The notes: a model not told the origin generated them from the letters alone. A stretch of 35,525 nucleotides of DNA from Anaerospora hongkongensis (GCF_004339805.1 NZ_SLUI01000021.1:1-35525); one strand, 5' to 3'. Numbered from the stretch's first letter, positions 22,594-32,172 are shown. Numbers and translations are program-made.

Positions 22594-23802
22594 GTGACCG
22601 AGCTTTTATTTCAAAACAACAGCTATATTCGTCAGTTTCACAGCCGGATTAAGCAAACGATTCCACTGCCAAACGGCAGTGTTGGCGTCGTGCTGGAGCA
22701 TACCGCCTTTTATCCTGAAGGAGGTGGACAACCTTCTGATCACGGGCAGATTAATGGTCTACCGGTAACCGATGTCTACCGTGAAGGAACCGATATCATT
22801 CACGTCATGTCCGAGCTGCCGCCAACCGAGACAGTAGAAGCTGCGATTGACTGGGCACGGCGCTTTGACCACATGCAGCAGCATACGGGACAGCATATTT
22901 TATCAGCCGCCTGCCATGAGCTGTTTGGGGCAGCTACAGTAGGGTTTCATATGGGAGCGCAGTCCAGTCAGATTGATCTTGACCTGCCGGGCTTTACTGA
23001 TGAAGAGCTGAAGTCTGCCGAACAAGCAGCAAATGAACTGCTTGTTCGCAATAAGGCAGTAAGCATTCACCAGGCTACACCAGCCACTCTGCATGAGTAC
23101 CCGCTGCGTAAACCGCCTGCCAAAGACTTTGCGGCGATTCGCTTAATTGAAATAGCGGGAATTGATTGCTGCCCCTGTGGCGGAACTCATGTAGCAGCAA
23201 CGGGTGAAATCGGCATAATTAAAATTCGCAGCTGGGAAAGAAAAAACAATGCCATTCGCCTCGATTTTGTATGCGGTTATCGCGCACTTGCCGATTATCA
23301 ATATAAGAACCTATTAATACAAGAACTTTCCGGACGCCTGTCAGCTCCGGGACCGCAACTGCTCGCAGCTTTCGATAAGCTGCTCGCGAAAGCGGATGAA
23401 ACTAGCCGGCAGTTGGCCGCCGCCAGACAGGAACTCAGCATCCAGCTTGCCGACAACCTCTACCGTCAGGCGGAACCGGTAAAGGGGATCAAAATCATTG
23501 CCTATCAATTAGCAAATTCATCTCCGGCTGAGGTCGCCGGACTTGCCAGACAGCTGGTTTCTTTTCCTGCGACAGTTGCACTGCTGGCAGGATTTGCCGG
23601 TGATAACAGCAAGGTCCATTTGGTCTTCAGCTGTTCACCTGGCCTAAATTTGAATATGGGCGCAATACTAAAAGCCGCCCTCCCTCTTATCGAAGGAAAA
23701 GGCGGCGGTTCCGATACTTCCGCGCAGGGCGGCGGCCCGGCTGTACATCATGCGGCACATGCCTTAGAGCTGGCTGAACAATCGGTGATCGCGTTACTCT
23801 GA
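22594..23802 (+). CDS. Alanyl-tRNA editing protein AlaX-L (DHHA1-containing)
   Basis: 402 residues. The editing domain has HTGQH (His97, His101) and CCPCGGTH (Cys195, His199), the four Zn/catalytic ligands that remove mischarged Ser or Gly from tRNA-Ala in trans. The C-terminal DHHA1 domain ends with the GGGSDTSAQGGG loop near residue 370. Length and DHHA1 place it in the long AlaX class. GGGAGGCG precedes the GTG start. The stop overlaps the convergent yibE/F-like gene by 9 bp. Confidence 0.92.
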   Translation: MTELLFQNNSYIRQFHSRIKQTIPLPNGSVGVVLEHTAFYPEGGGQPSDHGQINGLPVTDVYREGTDIIHVMSELPPTETVEAAIDWARRFDHMQQHTGQHILSAACHELFGAATVGFHMGAQSSQIDLDLPGFTDEELKSAEQAANELLVRNKAVSIHQATPATLHEYPLRKPPAKDFAAIRLIEIAGIDCCPCGGTHVAATGEIGIIKIRSWERKNNAIRLDFVCGYRALADYQYKNLLIQELSGRLSAPGPQLLAAFDKLLAKADETSRQLAAARQELSIQLADNLYRQAEPVKGIKIIAYQLANSSPAEVAGLARQLVSFPATVALLAGFAGDNSKVHLVFSCSPGLNLNMGAILKAALPLIEGKGGGSDTSAQGGGPAVHHAAHALELAEQSVIALL

Positions 23803-24900
23803 GCGGTTCCGCAGCAAGAAAGCGGTAATAATTGCCGTTAAAGGAATGGCACAGATTAAGCCTATGCTGCCTGTTAATGCCCGGGCAAATTCTGTAACAA
23901 TCATGTTCAGATTTAAGATCTTCACCATCGACACTTGTTTTTGTGAAGCAATGAGAAGCATTAACGGCAGGGAACTGCCGGTATACGCCAGGATCAATGT
24001 GTTCGACATTGTCCCCATAATATCCCGTCCCACATTCATGCCGGTCTTAAATAGTCCTTTGGCATCAATGGCCGGCTGAGCCTCTTTTACTTCGTAGAGT
24101 GCTGAGGAAATCGAGATAGTCACATCCATGACAGCCCCTAATGCCCCAAATACCATTCCGGCAAACAATACTCCCTGGAAATCGACCATAGGCAGAATAG
24201 CTGCCTTTAACATCATTGCCTCTTCACTATCAAGTCCGGTAAGGTGCATCAGTTGAATGGAACCAATGGACAAAATAGCGGCAATACTTACGCCGCCGAT
24301 TGTTCCCAGGACAGCGGCCAGGGTTTTTATCGTCCGCCCACTGATCGTAACCTGGGTAACAACAGCGATAACCGCACTGATAGCCAAAGTCAGGACTGTT
24401 ATATTAACTTTAGCCATAATAACCTGACCGATGAAAAACTGGCAAATAAGCAGTGTGGAAAAGGCAATAACAAATACCGATTTAACACCAACAATCCCGC
24501 CAAACACAATTAAAGCCAGGGCAAAAAAACCAAGCAGCCAATATACATAATCGAAGCGGTCAAAATCGCTTACATGATACGTAGTACGCTGTAGATCATG
24601 CGCTATAGCCACAATCACTTTGTCACCAGGATTAACATTGATCTCATACATGGATTTTCCTGTTATGTAATTAAAGGTGTCAACGACTTTTCCCGCTTCC
24701 GGCCCTGATGTCAATTTAATGCTGACCAGCTGGCCCTGTCCCATAAAATATTCTTTTTGCATGGAAGCATCCAAGGCGCCAACGGATAATACCGTTCCCT
24801 TTTCATACTCTACCGCCGTATTGTCCTTCGGAGCTGCCTCTACTGCTGCTGCTAAGCTAAAAATAATGATCAATATTGCTGTAACGATTCTTTTCATCAT
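23794..24900 (-). CDS. YibE/F-family membrane protein
   Basis: 368 residues: signal peptide or anchor (1-22), a beta-rich external region (about 25-115, MGQGQLVSIKLTSGPEAGK and VNPGDKV), then about seven membrane segments with the family block MVFGALGAVMDVTISISSALYE and GRDIMGTMSNTLILAYTGSSLP. Members in lactococci and clostridia are linked to export or envelope traits, but the transported substrate is unknown. GGGAGGAT precedes tandem ATGs (24900/24897). Confidence 0.88.
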   Translation of the reverse strand: MMKRIVTAILIIIFSLAAAVEAAPKDNTAVEYEKGTVLSVGALDASMQKEYFMGQGQLVSIKLTSGPEAGKVVDTFNYITGKSMYEINVNPGDKVIVAIAHDLQRTTYHVSDFDRFDYVYWLLGFFALALIVFGGIVGVKSVFVIAFSTLLICQFFIGQVIMAKVNITVLTLAISAVIAVVTQVTISGRTIKTLAAVLGTIGGVSIAAILSIGSIQLMHLTGLDSEEAMMLKAAILPMVDFQGVLFAGMVFGALGAVMDVTISISSALYEVKEAQPAIDAKGLFKTGMNVGRDIMGTMSNTLILAYTGSSLPLMLLIASQKQVSMVKILNLNMIVTEFARALTGSIGLICAIPLTAIITAFLLRNRSE

Positions 24901-24994
24901 TCATCCTCCCGCTCACGACAATATTCGAGTTAAATCCCGCTATTCCTGCAAAAACCACTTTGTTTCCGCCAGGACTTACTGTTATACGAAAAAA

Positions 24995-25015
24995 GTAACC
25001 GGCTTAGCCGGTTAC
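24995..25015 (-). terminator. terminator of the second 3D-domain gene
   Basis: 8-bp stem GTAACCGG/CCGGTTAC with a 5-nt loop, overlapping the stop codon and followed on the minus strand by TTTTTT. Confidence 0.88.
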
Positions 25016-25749
25016 TCCAGTACATATGCTTTCACTCGCTGTATACCATAATTGAGTGCCTCTGAGCGGTTGTTAAAGGCTAAATCGATCCGGTTGCCCT
25101 GAATAGCACTGCCTTGATCTTCAGCAACGGCCTCGCCATAACCTTCAATCCATAGGCGTGTACCCATAGGGATAACATCAGGGTCAACGGCAGCGACTCC
25201 CTTACGCACTTTGCCTCCCATATACGTCAAATTACCCCATTTGCCATTGTCTAATGCCCCGGGAGCATAGGCAGTTGCTGTCATGTTTAACACTTTTTTA
25301 TAATTGTCCGGGGCCCCTGCCAGGGAATCGTTTTTTACTGCCGCCTGGGGGGTAAGAGCCGCATTTTGATTCAGCAGCAACGCGAGAGCTGCCAGATTAT
25401 TCCCATAGGGCTTAATCGTATCGGCAACCCGCTTCTCCATTTCCTGCCGCAGCTTGTTTTCTACCTGGCTGCTCATATTACTGTTGGCCAGGTCATCCGC
25501 TGAAACTCCATTAGCAGCAGTCAGTTGTTGTAATGCCGTATTGGCAATCACACTCCACAGGTTCTCTTTATTCCCCTGATCAAACTGTTTTTTTACGTTC
25601 AATAGTTCTTGGATTCGATTTAAGTTGCCACTTTCCAGTGCTGCTTTTGCAAGCTGCTCTTCCAGCGTTGCCGCATGAGCAGCCGGTAAAGAAGAAAAGA
25701 CAAAGGAGCAGGCCACTGTTACAAACAAGGCAGCTATTGTTTTCTTCAA
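25012..25749 (-). CDS. Secreted 3D-domain protein
   Basis: 245 residues: signal peptide (1-26, ending AAHA), a helical region (about 28-125) of unknown fold with many Asn/Gln/Leu, then a C-terminal 3D domain (about 155-245) with AVDPDVIPMGTRLWIEGYG and AVAEDQGSAIQGNRIDLAF. It lacks the peptidoglycan-binding domain of the paralogue 4 kb away, so the helical region probably provides targeting. TTG start with AGGAAGGGG 8 bases upstream. No riboswitch is visible in its short leader. Confidence 0.88.
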   Translation of the reverse strand: MKKTIAALFVTVACSFVFSSLPAAHAATLEEQLAKAALESGNLNRIQELLNVKKQFDQGNKENLWSVIANTALQQLTAANGVSADDLANSNMSSQVENKLRQEMEKRVADTIKPYGNNLAALALLLNQNAALTPQAAVKNDSLAGAPDNYKKVLNMTATAYAPGALDNGKWGNLTYMGGKVRKGVAAVDPDVIPMGTRLWIEGYGEAVAEDQGSAIQGNRIDLAFNNRSEALNYGIQRVKAYVLE

Positions 25750-25828
25750 TGTGATGACCCCTTCCTAGCTGTACATCCTTCATTATACCATTATGGCCGC
25801 TTTATAGAAAACTGTAATATATGTAAAC

Positions 25829-25861
25829 AAAGGTATGCTCGCAAGCAGCGGGCATACCTTT
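25829..25861 (-). terminator. terminator of the M20 hydrolase gene
   Basis: 10-bp stem AAAGGTATGC/GCATACCTTT (25829-25838, 25852-25861), followed on the minus strand by GTTTAC. Confidence 0.7.
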
Positions 25862-25880
25862 GTTTTTGCTATTTGTTGTG

Positions 25881-27104
25881 CTATTTTGCCAATTGGTATA
25901 ATGTTTCTGTCAATACTTCAACACCTGCGGCAATATCCTCAAGCTGGGTGTATTCTTCCGGATTATGGCTGATGCCATTGCGGCAGGGAATAAAAATCAT
26001 ACCCGCGGCGGTAAGCTGCGCCATATTCATGGCATCATGCCCTGCGCCGGAAGGCATGCGTTTGTAGGAGATTCCCAGGCGGCGGCTGGCTTCCTCAATA
26101 ATTCCTTTAATGTGGTCATCCATGAATACCGGTTTATCCGATGACAGCACTTCAATTGATACCGGTGTATCCTGGCCTTCAGCAATTGTGCTGATTGCGT
26201 CCTTGATATCCTGCATCGCTTCGATAATGCTTTCGTGATTAATACCACGAATATCTACCCACATCTCAACTAAGCCAGGAACAACATTCATGACACCCGG
26301 ATGAACCTTCATGGCCCCCACAGTCCCCACCGTGCCTAAATGAGATTGCTCCATTGCAATTTCCTGCACAGCCAGCACAATCATGGCTGCGCTCACCAAT
26401 GCATCCTGCCGTTGATCCATCGGTGTCGTACCGGAATGTGCTGCCATGCCCTCAACTGTAATCTTCAGACGGGTTGGAGCAGCGATCGCCGAAACGATCC
26501 CGATCGTCGTTTTATCGGCTTCCAGCACCGGCCCCTGCTCAATATGCAGTTCCACAAACGCTTTTAACTCCTGCTTCTGACGGATTGCGTTAGGAATGCC
26601 CTGCAAATCAAAACCTTGTGCCTCAAGAGCTTCTGCTAACGTAATTCCATTTTGATCTTTTGCCTTGCTCCAGGCGGAAAGATTAGTCGTACCGGCCATA
26701 ACCTTGCTGCCCATAGTCGCAAAACCGAAGCGGCTGGACTCTTCTGCTGCAAAGATAATCAACTCCAGTGGATGGGTCAATTCCCCTTTTTCTTTCAATT
26801 GCTTAATTGCTGCCAGACCGCCTACTACGCCAACAATCCCATCATAATCGCCGCCTTCAGGAACGGTGTCAAGATGAGAGCCGGTAACAACGGCCGGAGC
26901 ATGCGGATTACGCCCTTCCAAACGGCCAATGATATTGCCGAACGCATCAAACCGGACTGCTAATCCGGCTTCTTTCATTAAGCTGATAAAGTATTCTTTC
27001 GCCTGCCAATCCTCTGCGCTAAAGGCCAGACGGCTAGTGCCGCGGGTTCCCTTTCCCCATGTACTGATTTTTTCAATTGTTGCTGCAATCCATTCTTTAT
27101 CCAT
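25881..27104 (-). CDS. M20-family N-carbamoyl-L-amino acid hydrolase/allantoate amidohydrolase
   Basis: 407 residues. The two-metal ligands are all visible in order: TGSHLDTV (His), GGDYDGIVG (Asp), AAEESSRFG (Glu-Glu), ELHIEQGPVLE (His) and GISHNPEE (His). The lid/dimerisation domain carries AAHSGTTPMDQRQDAL. The family hydrolyses N-carbamoyl-amino acids, allantoate or ureidoglycolate to release ammonia; sequence alone does not separate them. No hydantoinase or allantoinase is adjacent. GAGGGCGG precedes the ATG. Monocistronic. Confidence 0.92.
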   Translation of the reverse strand: MDKEWIAATIEKISTWGKGTRGTSRLAFSAEDWQAKEYFISLMKEAGLAVRFDAFGNIIGRLEGRNPHAPAVVTGSHLDTVPEGGDYDGIVGVVGGLAAIKQLKEKGELTHPLELIIFAAEESSRFGFATMGSKVMAGTTNLSAWSKAKDQNGITLAEALEAQGFDLQGIPNAIRQKQELKAFVELHIEQGPVLEADKTTIGIVSAIAAPTRLKITVEGMAAHSGTTPMDQRQDALVSAAMIVLAVQEIAMEQSHLGTVGTVGAMKVHPGVMNVVPGLVEMWVDIRGINHESIIEAMQDIKDAISTIAEGQDTPVSIEVLSSDKPVFMDDHIKGIIEEASRRLGISYKRMPSGAGHDAMNMAQLTAAGMIFIPCRNGISHNPEEYTQLEDIAAGVEVLTETLYQLAK

Positions 27105-27201
27105 CCGAATCCGCCCTCTCCCACTTTTATCTTAGCAATCAGTATACCCTTACTAGTCTATCATTTCCACCCCGGCATAAAAATAATGATTTGATACAAA
27201 A

Positions 27202-27224
27202 AGGCACCCCTTGGAAGGGCGCCT
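27202..27224 (-). terminator. terminator of the 43-aa membrane protein gene
   Basis: Stem AGGCGCCCTT/AAGGGGTGCCT (minus strand, one mismatch, short TCC loop) followed by TTTTTG. Confidence 0.85.
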
Positions 27225-27230
27225 GAATAT

Positions 27231-27362
27231 TTAGAATAAAACAGAAGCGACTACAACAAGTAAAACTGCAACAGCAATGCCCCCACCAACAAGTAAGGCA
27301 GTACGGTTCAATTGATCAACATCCCGCTTATGGTGTGCTTTTTTTCCTTGCCCTTTCGCCAC
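27231..27362 (-). CDS. Small single-pass membrane protein (43 aa)
   Basis: 43 residues: a very basic start MAKGQGKKAHHKRDVDQLNRT followed by one membrane helix (about 22-43) ending VVVASVLF at the stop. GTG start with AAAGGAG 8 bases upstream, and its own terminator 8 bp after the stop. It is 14 bp downstream of the ferritin-like gene on the same strand and may be cotranscribed with it. Function unknown. Confidence 0.7.
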   Translation of the reverse strand: MAKGQGKKAHHKRDVDQLNRTALLVGGGIAVAVLLVVVASVLF

Positions 27363-27375
27363 AGTTATGTCTCCT

Positions 27376-27870
27376 TTACGTCCAAGCTTCCATCATCTCA
27401 CGTAATTTTACCACATGGCCCTGTTCTTCTATTTTCAGCCTGGCAAATATTTTTCTAGCATCATCAAATTTGGCGTTGCGGGAAAGTTCATCATATAACA
27501 AGATCGAGTCCTTTTCCGCCTGCATTGCCGTATGTAAGATACTTCTGACACTGTTCAGCTCAGCTATTTTCTCGCCGGCCAGGCTTTCCTGGGGAAAAAT
27601 GTGCGATTCAGCCAGGACGGTCAAATAGCGATAGGTTTCCGGATCAAACAAGTACTCGGTGGAATGAGCTTCTTTGCGTTCCGAAACTGCTGTAAAAATC
27701 TGCGTAAATAGCTCGAGATGCTGCGCTTCTTCATTCATTAGAAAAAGAAAGAGGTCTTTATGTTCTTGGTGGACTGCTTGTTCGTAAGCCTGGTGATAAA
27801 ATGCCTTACCACGAGCTTCTATCTCGATCGCAACTCTAAGGCCTTCTAAATCACTAAAAGTATTTTCCAC
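27376..27870 (-). CDS. Ferritin-like di-iron protein (rubrerythrin-type four-helix bundle)
   Basis: 164 residues with four helices carrying the di-iron ligands: EIEARGKAFY, NEEAQHLELF (ExxH), MQAEKDSILLYDEL and KIEEQGHVVKL (ExxH). No C-terminal rubredoxin domain, so it is the short form often annotated as ferritin family or YciE/rubrerythrin-like. In anaerobes such proteins handle peroxide or iron. AGGGGG precedes the GTG at 27870 by 9 nt; the open frame begins 6 codons upstream, overlapping the site. Confidence 0.85.
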   Translation of the reverse strand: MENTFSDLEGLRVAIEIEARGKAFYHQAYEQAVHQEHKDLFLFLMNEEAQHLELFTQIFTAVSERKEAHSTEYLFDPETYRYLTVLAESHIFPQESLAGEKIAELNSVRSILHTAMQAEKDSILLYDELSRNAKFDDARKIFARLKIEEQGHVVKLREMMEAWT

Positions 27871-27936
27871 TACAATACACCCCCTCATATCATTTCCTTG
27901 TTCTAATTCCCTGTTTTTCTGCCAACTCCTGCCAAG

Positions 27937-29709
27937 CTATTGATAATTATATAGCCGGCTGTAGAGTCCTTGTTGAGCTAATAGTTCCAGGTGTGTTCCC
28001 TGCTCGGCAATTTTTCCTTTGTGCATGACAAAAATCCGGTCTGCCTGCTGAATAGTTGATAAACGATGGGCCACAACAACAATTGTCTGCTGCGATGCGA
28101 TTTTCTCCAGCGCATTCTGGATCATACCTTCCGTCTCACTATCAATGCTGGAGGTAGCTTCATCCAGGGCCAGGATATCCGTTCCGGCAGCTACGGCTCG
28201 TGCAAAGGACAACAGCTGCCGTTGTCCCATTGATAACAGAGCTCCCTGATACCCTACCGGTGTATCATAACCCTGCGGCATATTGATAATGGTGTCATGA
28301 ATGTTTGCTGTGCGGGCAGCCATTATAATCCGGTCATTTGCTATAGCTTTGTTGTACAGACTGATATTATCGGCAATGGTGCCTTTGAACAAATGCACTT
28401 CCTGAAATACGGCCCCAATCCTGCTGCGCAATAGCTCAACCGGTATTGTCCGTACATCCATTCCGTCAACGTAAATCGTCCCCTGCTGGGGTTCGTAGAA
28501 ACGGAGCAGTAACTGCAGCAAAGTCGTTTTACCTGACCCAGATAAGCCGGCAATACCAATAAATTGTCCCGCCGGGATAACAAGGGACACATCCTGCAAT
28601 ACCCATTGCTCTTGCTCATAGGCAAACCAAACATGCTCAAACCGGATTTCGCCTTTGAATTGCTGTCCGGCACTAACGTCCTGCGGCTCCTCCTGCAATT
28701 TTTCAGCAGAGATTAAATCCCAAATCCGCTCGGCTGCCGCTAAGGCCGACTGAAGCAGGCTGTATTTTTCCGCCAGATCCTTAATAGGCCAAAAAAACTT
28801 CTCCACATAGCGCAAAAAAGCGACTACAACACCAATCTCTAAGCCGCTTGCGATCTGCCAGTTGCTGAACCAGAGCACCAGAATAATTGCCAGAGAGTAC
28901 ACTAAATCAACTAATGGACGAAAGATAGCGTACGTGCGCATTTCTTTTAAGCCTGCTGACAAATATTCATCACTGACGTGCTGGTACTCTCCTTCGGTCT
29001 GTTTAAAGCGGGCAAAGGCTTTCACAATCTTAATGCCATTTAAGTTTTCCTGAATAAACGTATTCAGTGACGATGTTTTTTCACGAACCAGCCGGTAGGC
29101 ACTGCGCGCATATTTTTGATAAGCAATTGCAACCACAATCATGACAGGAATGACGGTAAACGACACCAGTGCCAATTGCCAATCCATCAGCACCATGACA
29201 ACGATAATTCCCATAATCATGATAAAGTCACTGATAAACGATATTAAAACATCGGTGTATAAATCTTTGATCGCATCGGTATCATTGGTTACCCGTGTCA
29301 CCATTTTCCCGACAGGCTGAGTTTCCAGCTGCGAGTACCGCTGATAAAGCAACTGATAAAATACTTTTTGCCTGATATCAAAAATGATTTGCTGACCAAT
29401 ATATTGCAATAACAGAGTTTGACCGTACGATAAGATAATGCTGATCACAATGGTACTGCCATAAAGCTGAGCGGTTTGGATTAATCCGTCTACGTTGTGA
29501 GTGACGACTTGTTCATCAATCGCAACTTTCAATAAGTATGGGCGAATTAAATCCGCACCTGTTCCCAGCAGCATGATAACAAATGCTGCCAGCAGCAGCT
29601 TGAAAAAAGGCTTGGCAAATCCCCACAGCACCACCAGCATTTTACGATCCCACGCCTTAGTGGCAGCATTTGTTGCTTCCTCGGTTTGTCTTTTACCATA
29701 CATTGCCAT
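27937..29709 (-). CDS. ABC exporter half-transporter, catalytic subunit of a heterodimer
   Basis: 590 residues: six membrane helices (about 25-320) then a nucleotide-binding domain with Walker A GLSGSGKTT (about 390), signature LSMGQ (Met for the usual Gly), Walker B ILALDEATSSID with catalytic Glu, and H-loop AHRLSTI. It is therefore the hydrolytically competent half. It overlaps the upstream partner by 1 bp (TAATG) and is translated with it. Such pairs (TM287/288, BmrCD, LmrCD) export drugs, lipids or peptides; the substrate is not predictable. Confidence 0.93.
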   Translation of the reverse strand: MAMYGKRQTEEATNAATKAWDRKMLVVLWGFAKPFFKLLLAAFVIMLLGTGADLIRPYLLKVAIDEQVVTHNVDGLIQTAQLYGSTIVISIILSYGQTLLLQYIGQQIIFDIRQKVFYQLLYQRYSQLETQPVGKMVTRVTNDTDAIKDLYTDVLISFISDFIMIMGIIVVMVLMDWQLALVSFTVIPVMIVVAIAYQKYARSAYRLVREKTSSLNTFIQENLNGIKIVKAFARFKQTEGEYQHVSDEYLSAGLKEMRTYAIFRPLVDLVYSLAIILVLWFSNWQIASGLEIGVVVAFLRYVEKFFWPIKDLAEKYSLLQSALAAAERIWDLISAEKLQEEPQDVSAGQQFKGEIRFEHVWFAYEQEQWVLQDVSLVIPAGQFIGIAGLSGSGKTTLLQLLLRFYEPQQGTIYVDGMDVRTIPVELLRSRIGAVFQEVHLFKGTIADNISLYNKAIANDRIIMAARTANIHDTIINMPQGYDTPVGYQGALLSMGQRQLLSFARAVAAGTDILALDEATSSIDSETEGMIQNALEKIASQQTIVVVAHRLSTIQQADRIFVMHKGKIAEQGTHLELLAQQGLYSRLYNYQ

Positions 29710-31448
29710 TATTCTTCACCTTGTATGAGTTGCTGCTCATACAGCTCATAATACAAGCCTCTTTTCGCCAATAATTGTTGATGGGTGCCCTGTTCGGCAA
29801 TTGCACCTTCCTGCATGACAATAATTACATCTGCCGCTTTTACGGCCGCAACCCGCTGCGATACAATCAGCGTCGTCCTATTGGCAATAAAGTGGCGCAT
29901 ATTGGCAAGCAGCTCCGCTTGGGTGCGGTAGTCTAATGCGGCAAATATATCATCAAGCAGCAAAATGGCAGGCTTTTTAATCAGCGCCCGGGCAATCGCG
30001 ATTCGCTGCTGCTGGCCGCCGGACAATTTTTTCCCTTTTTCACCAAGCACAGTACCAAAACCCATAGGCTTATCATCAATCGCTTCCTGGATTGCGGCAA
30101 GTTGGGCGGCTTTTTCAATCTCCTCCCGGGAATAGGTCTGCTCAAAAGCAATATTCTCCGCAATTGTCTTGGAAAAGAGAAAACTGTCTTGCGGCACATA
30201 GCCTACTGCCTGACGCAATTCGCTGTAAGCGATGGTATGAATTTCCCGGTCACCGACATAAATCGCATTTTCCGGCGGATCATACAAGCGTAATAATAAC
30301 TGCAATAGCGTTGACTTCCCGGCCCCGGTCCGCCCCACAATCCCAATGACCGCTCCTGCAGGTATATGTAAAGATACCTGCCGCAAGGCCGGTTGCTTTG
30401 CCGTCGGATAGGTAAAAGTCAAATCATTAATCGTAATAGCTGCACTGTCTGTCGTTGGCGGATCTGTTTCCCCCGCCTCAGTGCCTTCATATGCCGGCTG
30501 CTCCAGTAAATCGGCAATACGGTTCAAAGAAGCGGTACCGCGCTGTATGGTATTGATCAAATAGCCTAATCCCATAACCGGCCAGATAATCAGTCCTAAA
30601 TACCCGGAAAAAGCGGCAAACTCACCGACGGTAATCGTACCGTTGATGATCAGGTTCCCCCCCATAAATAAAGCAATAGCATAGCAGCTAAGCGGTGCAA
30701 TATGCGTGACCGGCATATAAGCTGCCTGTAATTGAGCCATCTCCATATTAGCTGCAACATTTGCTCTATTAATACTTGAAAAACGTTCTAACGTCGTTTT
30801 TTCGGCCGCAAAGCCTTTAATAATTTTCACGCCTGCAAAAACTTCTTGCGTAAATTCCGTCATTGCGCTAAAGTTCTCTTGTACTTTCCGAAAACGGTCA
30901 TGAACGAACCGTCCCATGTAAATAACCAGAATAAATATGAACGGCAATGGCAGAATCGTCCAAGCCGCCAACTGCCAGTTAATTGTTTTTATCATTACAA
31001 GCAGTGATGCCGCTCCCATTATGACGGCATCTACGAACAGCATAATCCCCAGCCCGACCGCCACGCGGACTGCAGAAACGTCATTAGTGGTCAATGCCAT
31101 AATCTTTCCTGGCCCATGTTCATCAAAAAAAGCCATTGGCAAACGCAGGGCATGAGAAAAAATTCTTTTTCGCAAGTAATATTCCAGTCTTCGTGTAGTG
31201 CCCATGATACATTCTCTGTAAGCATAGCGTAGAATTGCGATTACGCAGCTGATTGCAGTTAACACCAGCAGCTGCCAAAGGACCTCTCCGCTGCTGGAGA
31301 GTAAACCGTCAACAGCTTTTCCGATGATGCGGGGAATAAAAAGCTGCAATAGATCTACGATAATAAGGAGAAGTACGCCAGTAAAATAGACCAGCCAATG
31401 GGTACGAAAAAATGCCTGTAAAACCTGAAACTTAAGGAAAGAAATCAC
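29709..31448 (-). CDS. ABC exporter half-transporter with degenerate ATP site
   Basis: 579 residues with six membrane helices and a nucleotide-binding domain: Walker A GRTGAGKST, a canonical LSGGQQQR signature, Walker B ILLLDDIFAALD with Asp replacing the catalytic Glu, and SQRVAAV with Gln replacing the H-loop His. These two substitutions mark the non-catalytic partner of heterodimeric exporters. GTG start with AGGAGG 8 bp upstream. First gene of the pair, divergent from tpx. Confidence 0.93.
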   Translation of the reverse strand: MISFLKFQVLQAFFRTHWLVYFTGVLLLIIVDLLQLFIPRIIGKAVDGLLSSSGEVLWQLLVLTAISCVIAILRYAYRECIMGTTRRLEYYLRKRIFSHALRLPMAFFDEHGPGKIMALTTNDVSAVRVAVGLGIMLFVDAVIMGAASLLVMIKTINWQLAAWTILPLPFIFILVIYMGRFVHDRFRKVQENFSAMTEFTQEVFAGVKIIKGFAAEKTTLERFSSINRANVAANMEMAQLQAAYMPVTHIAPLSCYAIALFMGGNLIINGTITVGEFAAFSGYLGLIIWPVMGLGYLINTIQRGTASLNRIADLLEQPAYEGTEAGETDPPTTDSAAITINDLTFTYPTAKQPALRQVSLHIPAGAVIGIVGRTGAGKSTLLQLLLRLYDPPENAIYVGDREIHTIAYSELRQAVGYVPQDSFLFSKTIAENIAFEQTYSREEIEKAAQLAAIQEAIDDKPMGFGTVLGEKGKKLSGGQQQRIAIARALIKKPAILLLDDIFAALDYRTQAELLANMRHFIANRTTLIVSQRVAAVKAADVIIVMQEGAIAEQGTHQQLLAKRGLYYELYEQQLIQGEE

Positions 31449-31562
31449 ACTAGTACCTCCTGCTACTATGATTAATTATCCTTTCTATGCCCAATATCCT
31501 CCTGCTGCCTGGTACTGGTCTTCATTAATAGAAAAAGGAATCGTTACTAAAAACAATTATTA

Positions 31563-31591
31563 TTTACAAGAATATTTTACCATGTTAAAAT
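31563..31591 (+). promoter_or_regulatory. sigma-A promoter of tpx
   Basis: TTTACA (31563-31568), 17-bp spacer, TAAAAT (31586-31591), about 40 bp before the tpx start codon. Confidence 0.7.
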
Positions 31592-31630
31592 ATGGATAGT
31601 TAGTATTATCCGTTAAGGAGGTTTTCTATT

Positions 31631-32143
31631 ATGCAAAAACGTACAGGCTTAGTGAAATTTGGCAATACTCCGGTTACTTTACTCGGTAATGAAATTAAGG
31701 TTGGCGATACAGCGCCTAATTTTACAGTACTAACGCCCGACTTAACTCCTGCATCACTTGATGACTATAAAGGTTCCATTCGCATTATCAGTGTTGTTCC
31801 ATCCATTGATACCTCAGTTTGCGATATGCAGACCCGCTGGTTTAACCAGGATGCCTCGCAGATTGACGGCGTAGTGATTTTAACGGTTAGCGTTGACCTG
31901 CCCTTTGCTTTAAAAAGATATTGCGGTGCAAACGGAATTACAAATGTAAAAACGTTGTCTGACCATAAAGATCTGGATTTCGGCCTGAAATACGGTTTTG
32001 TAATGGAAGAGCTCCGCCTGCTGGCCCGCGGCGTCATTGTAATCGACAAGCAGGACGTTGTACGCTATGTTCAATACGTGCCGGAAATTAAAGACCAGCC
32101 GGATTATGAAAAAGCATTAGCAGCAGTTAAAGAATGCATCTAG
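31631..32143 (+). CDS. tpx: Thiol peroxidase (atypical 2-Cys peroxiredoxin)
   Basis: 170 residues, family length. Peroxidatic Cys64 in PSIDTSVCDMQTR and resolving Cys98 in KRYCGANGI match the intramolecular disulfide pair of Tpx. The conserved VKTLSDH and the C-terminal VRYVQYVPEIKDQPDYE are also present. It reduces H2O2 and alkyl hydroperoxides with thioredoxin in the cytoplasm. AAGGAGG precedes the ATG. Divergent from the ABC exporter pair, with its own promoter and terminator. Confidence 0.95.
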   Translation: MQKRTGLVKFGNTPVTLLGNEIKVGDTAPNFTVLTPDLTPASLDDYKGSIRIISVVPSIDTSVCDMQTRWFNQDASQIDGVVILTVSVDLPFALKRYCGANGITNVKTLSDHKDLDFGLKYGFVMEELRLLARGVIVIDKQDVVRYVQYVPEIKDQPDYEKALAAVKECI

Positions 32144-32172
32144 AGTGTAGTTTATTCAAATCATAGAGAAAT

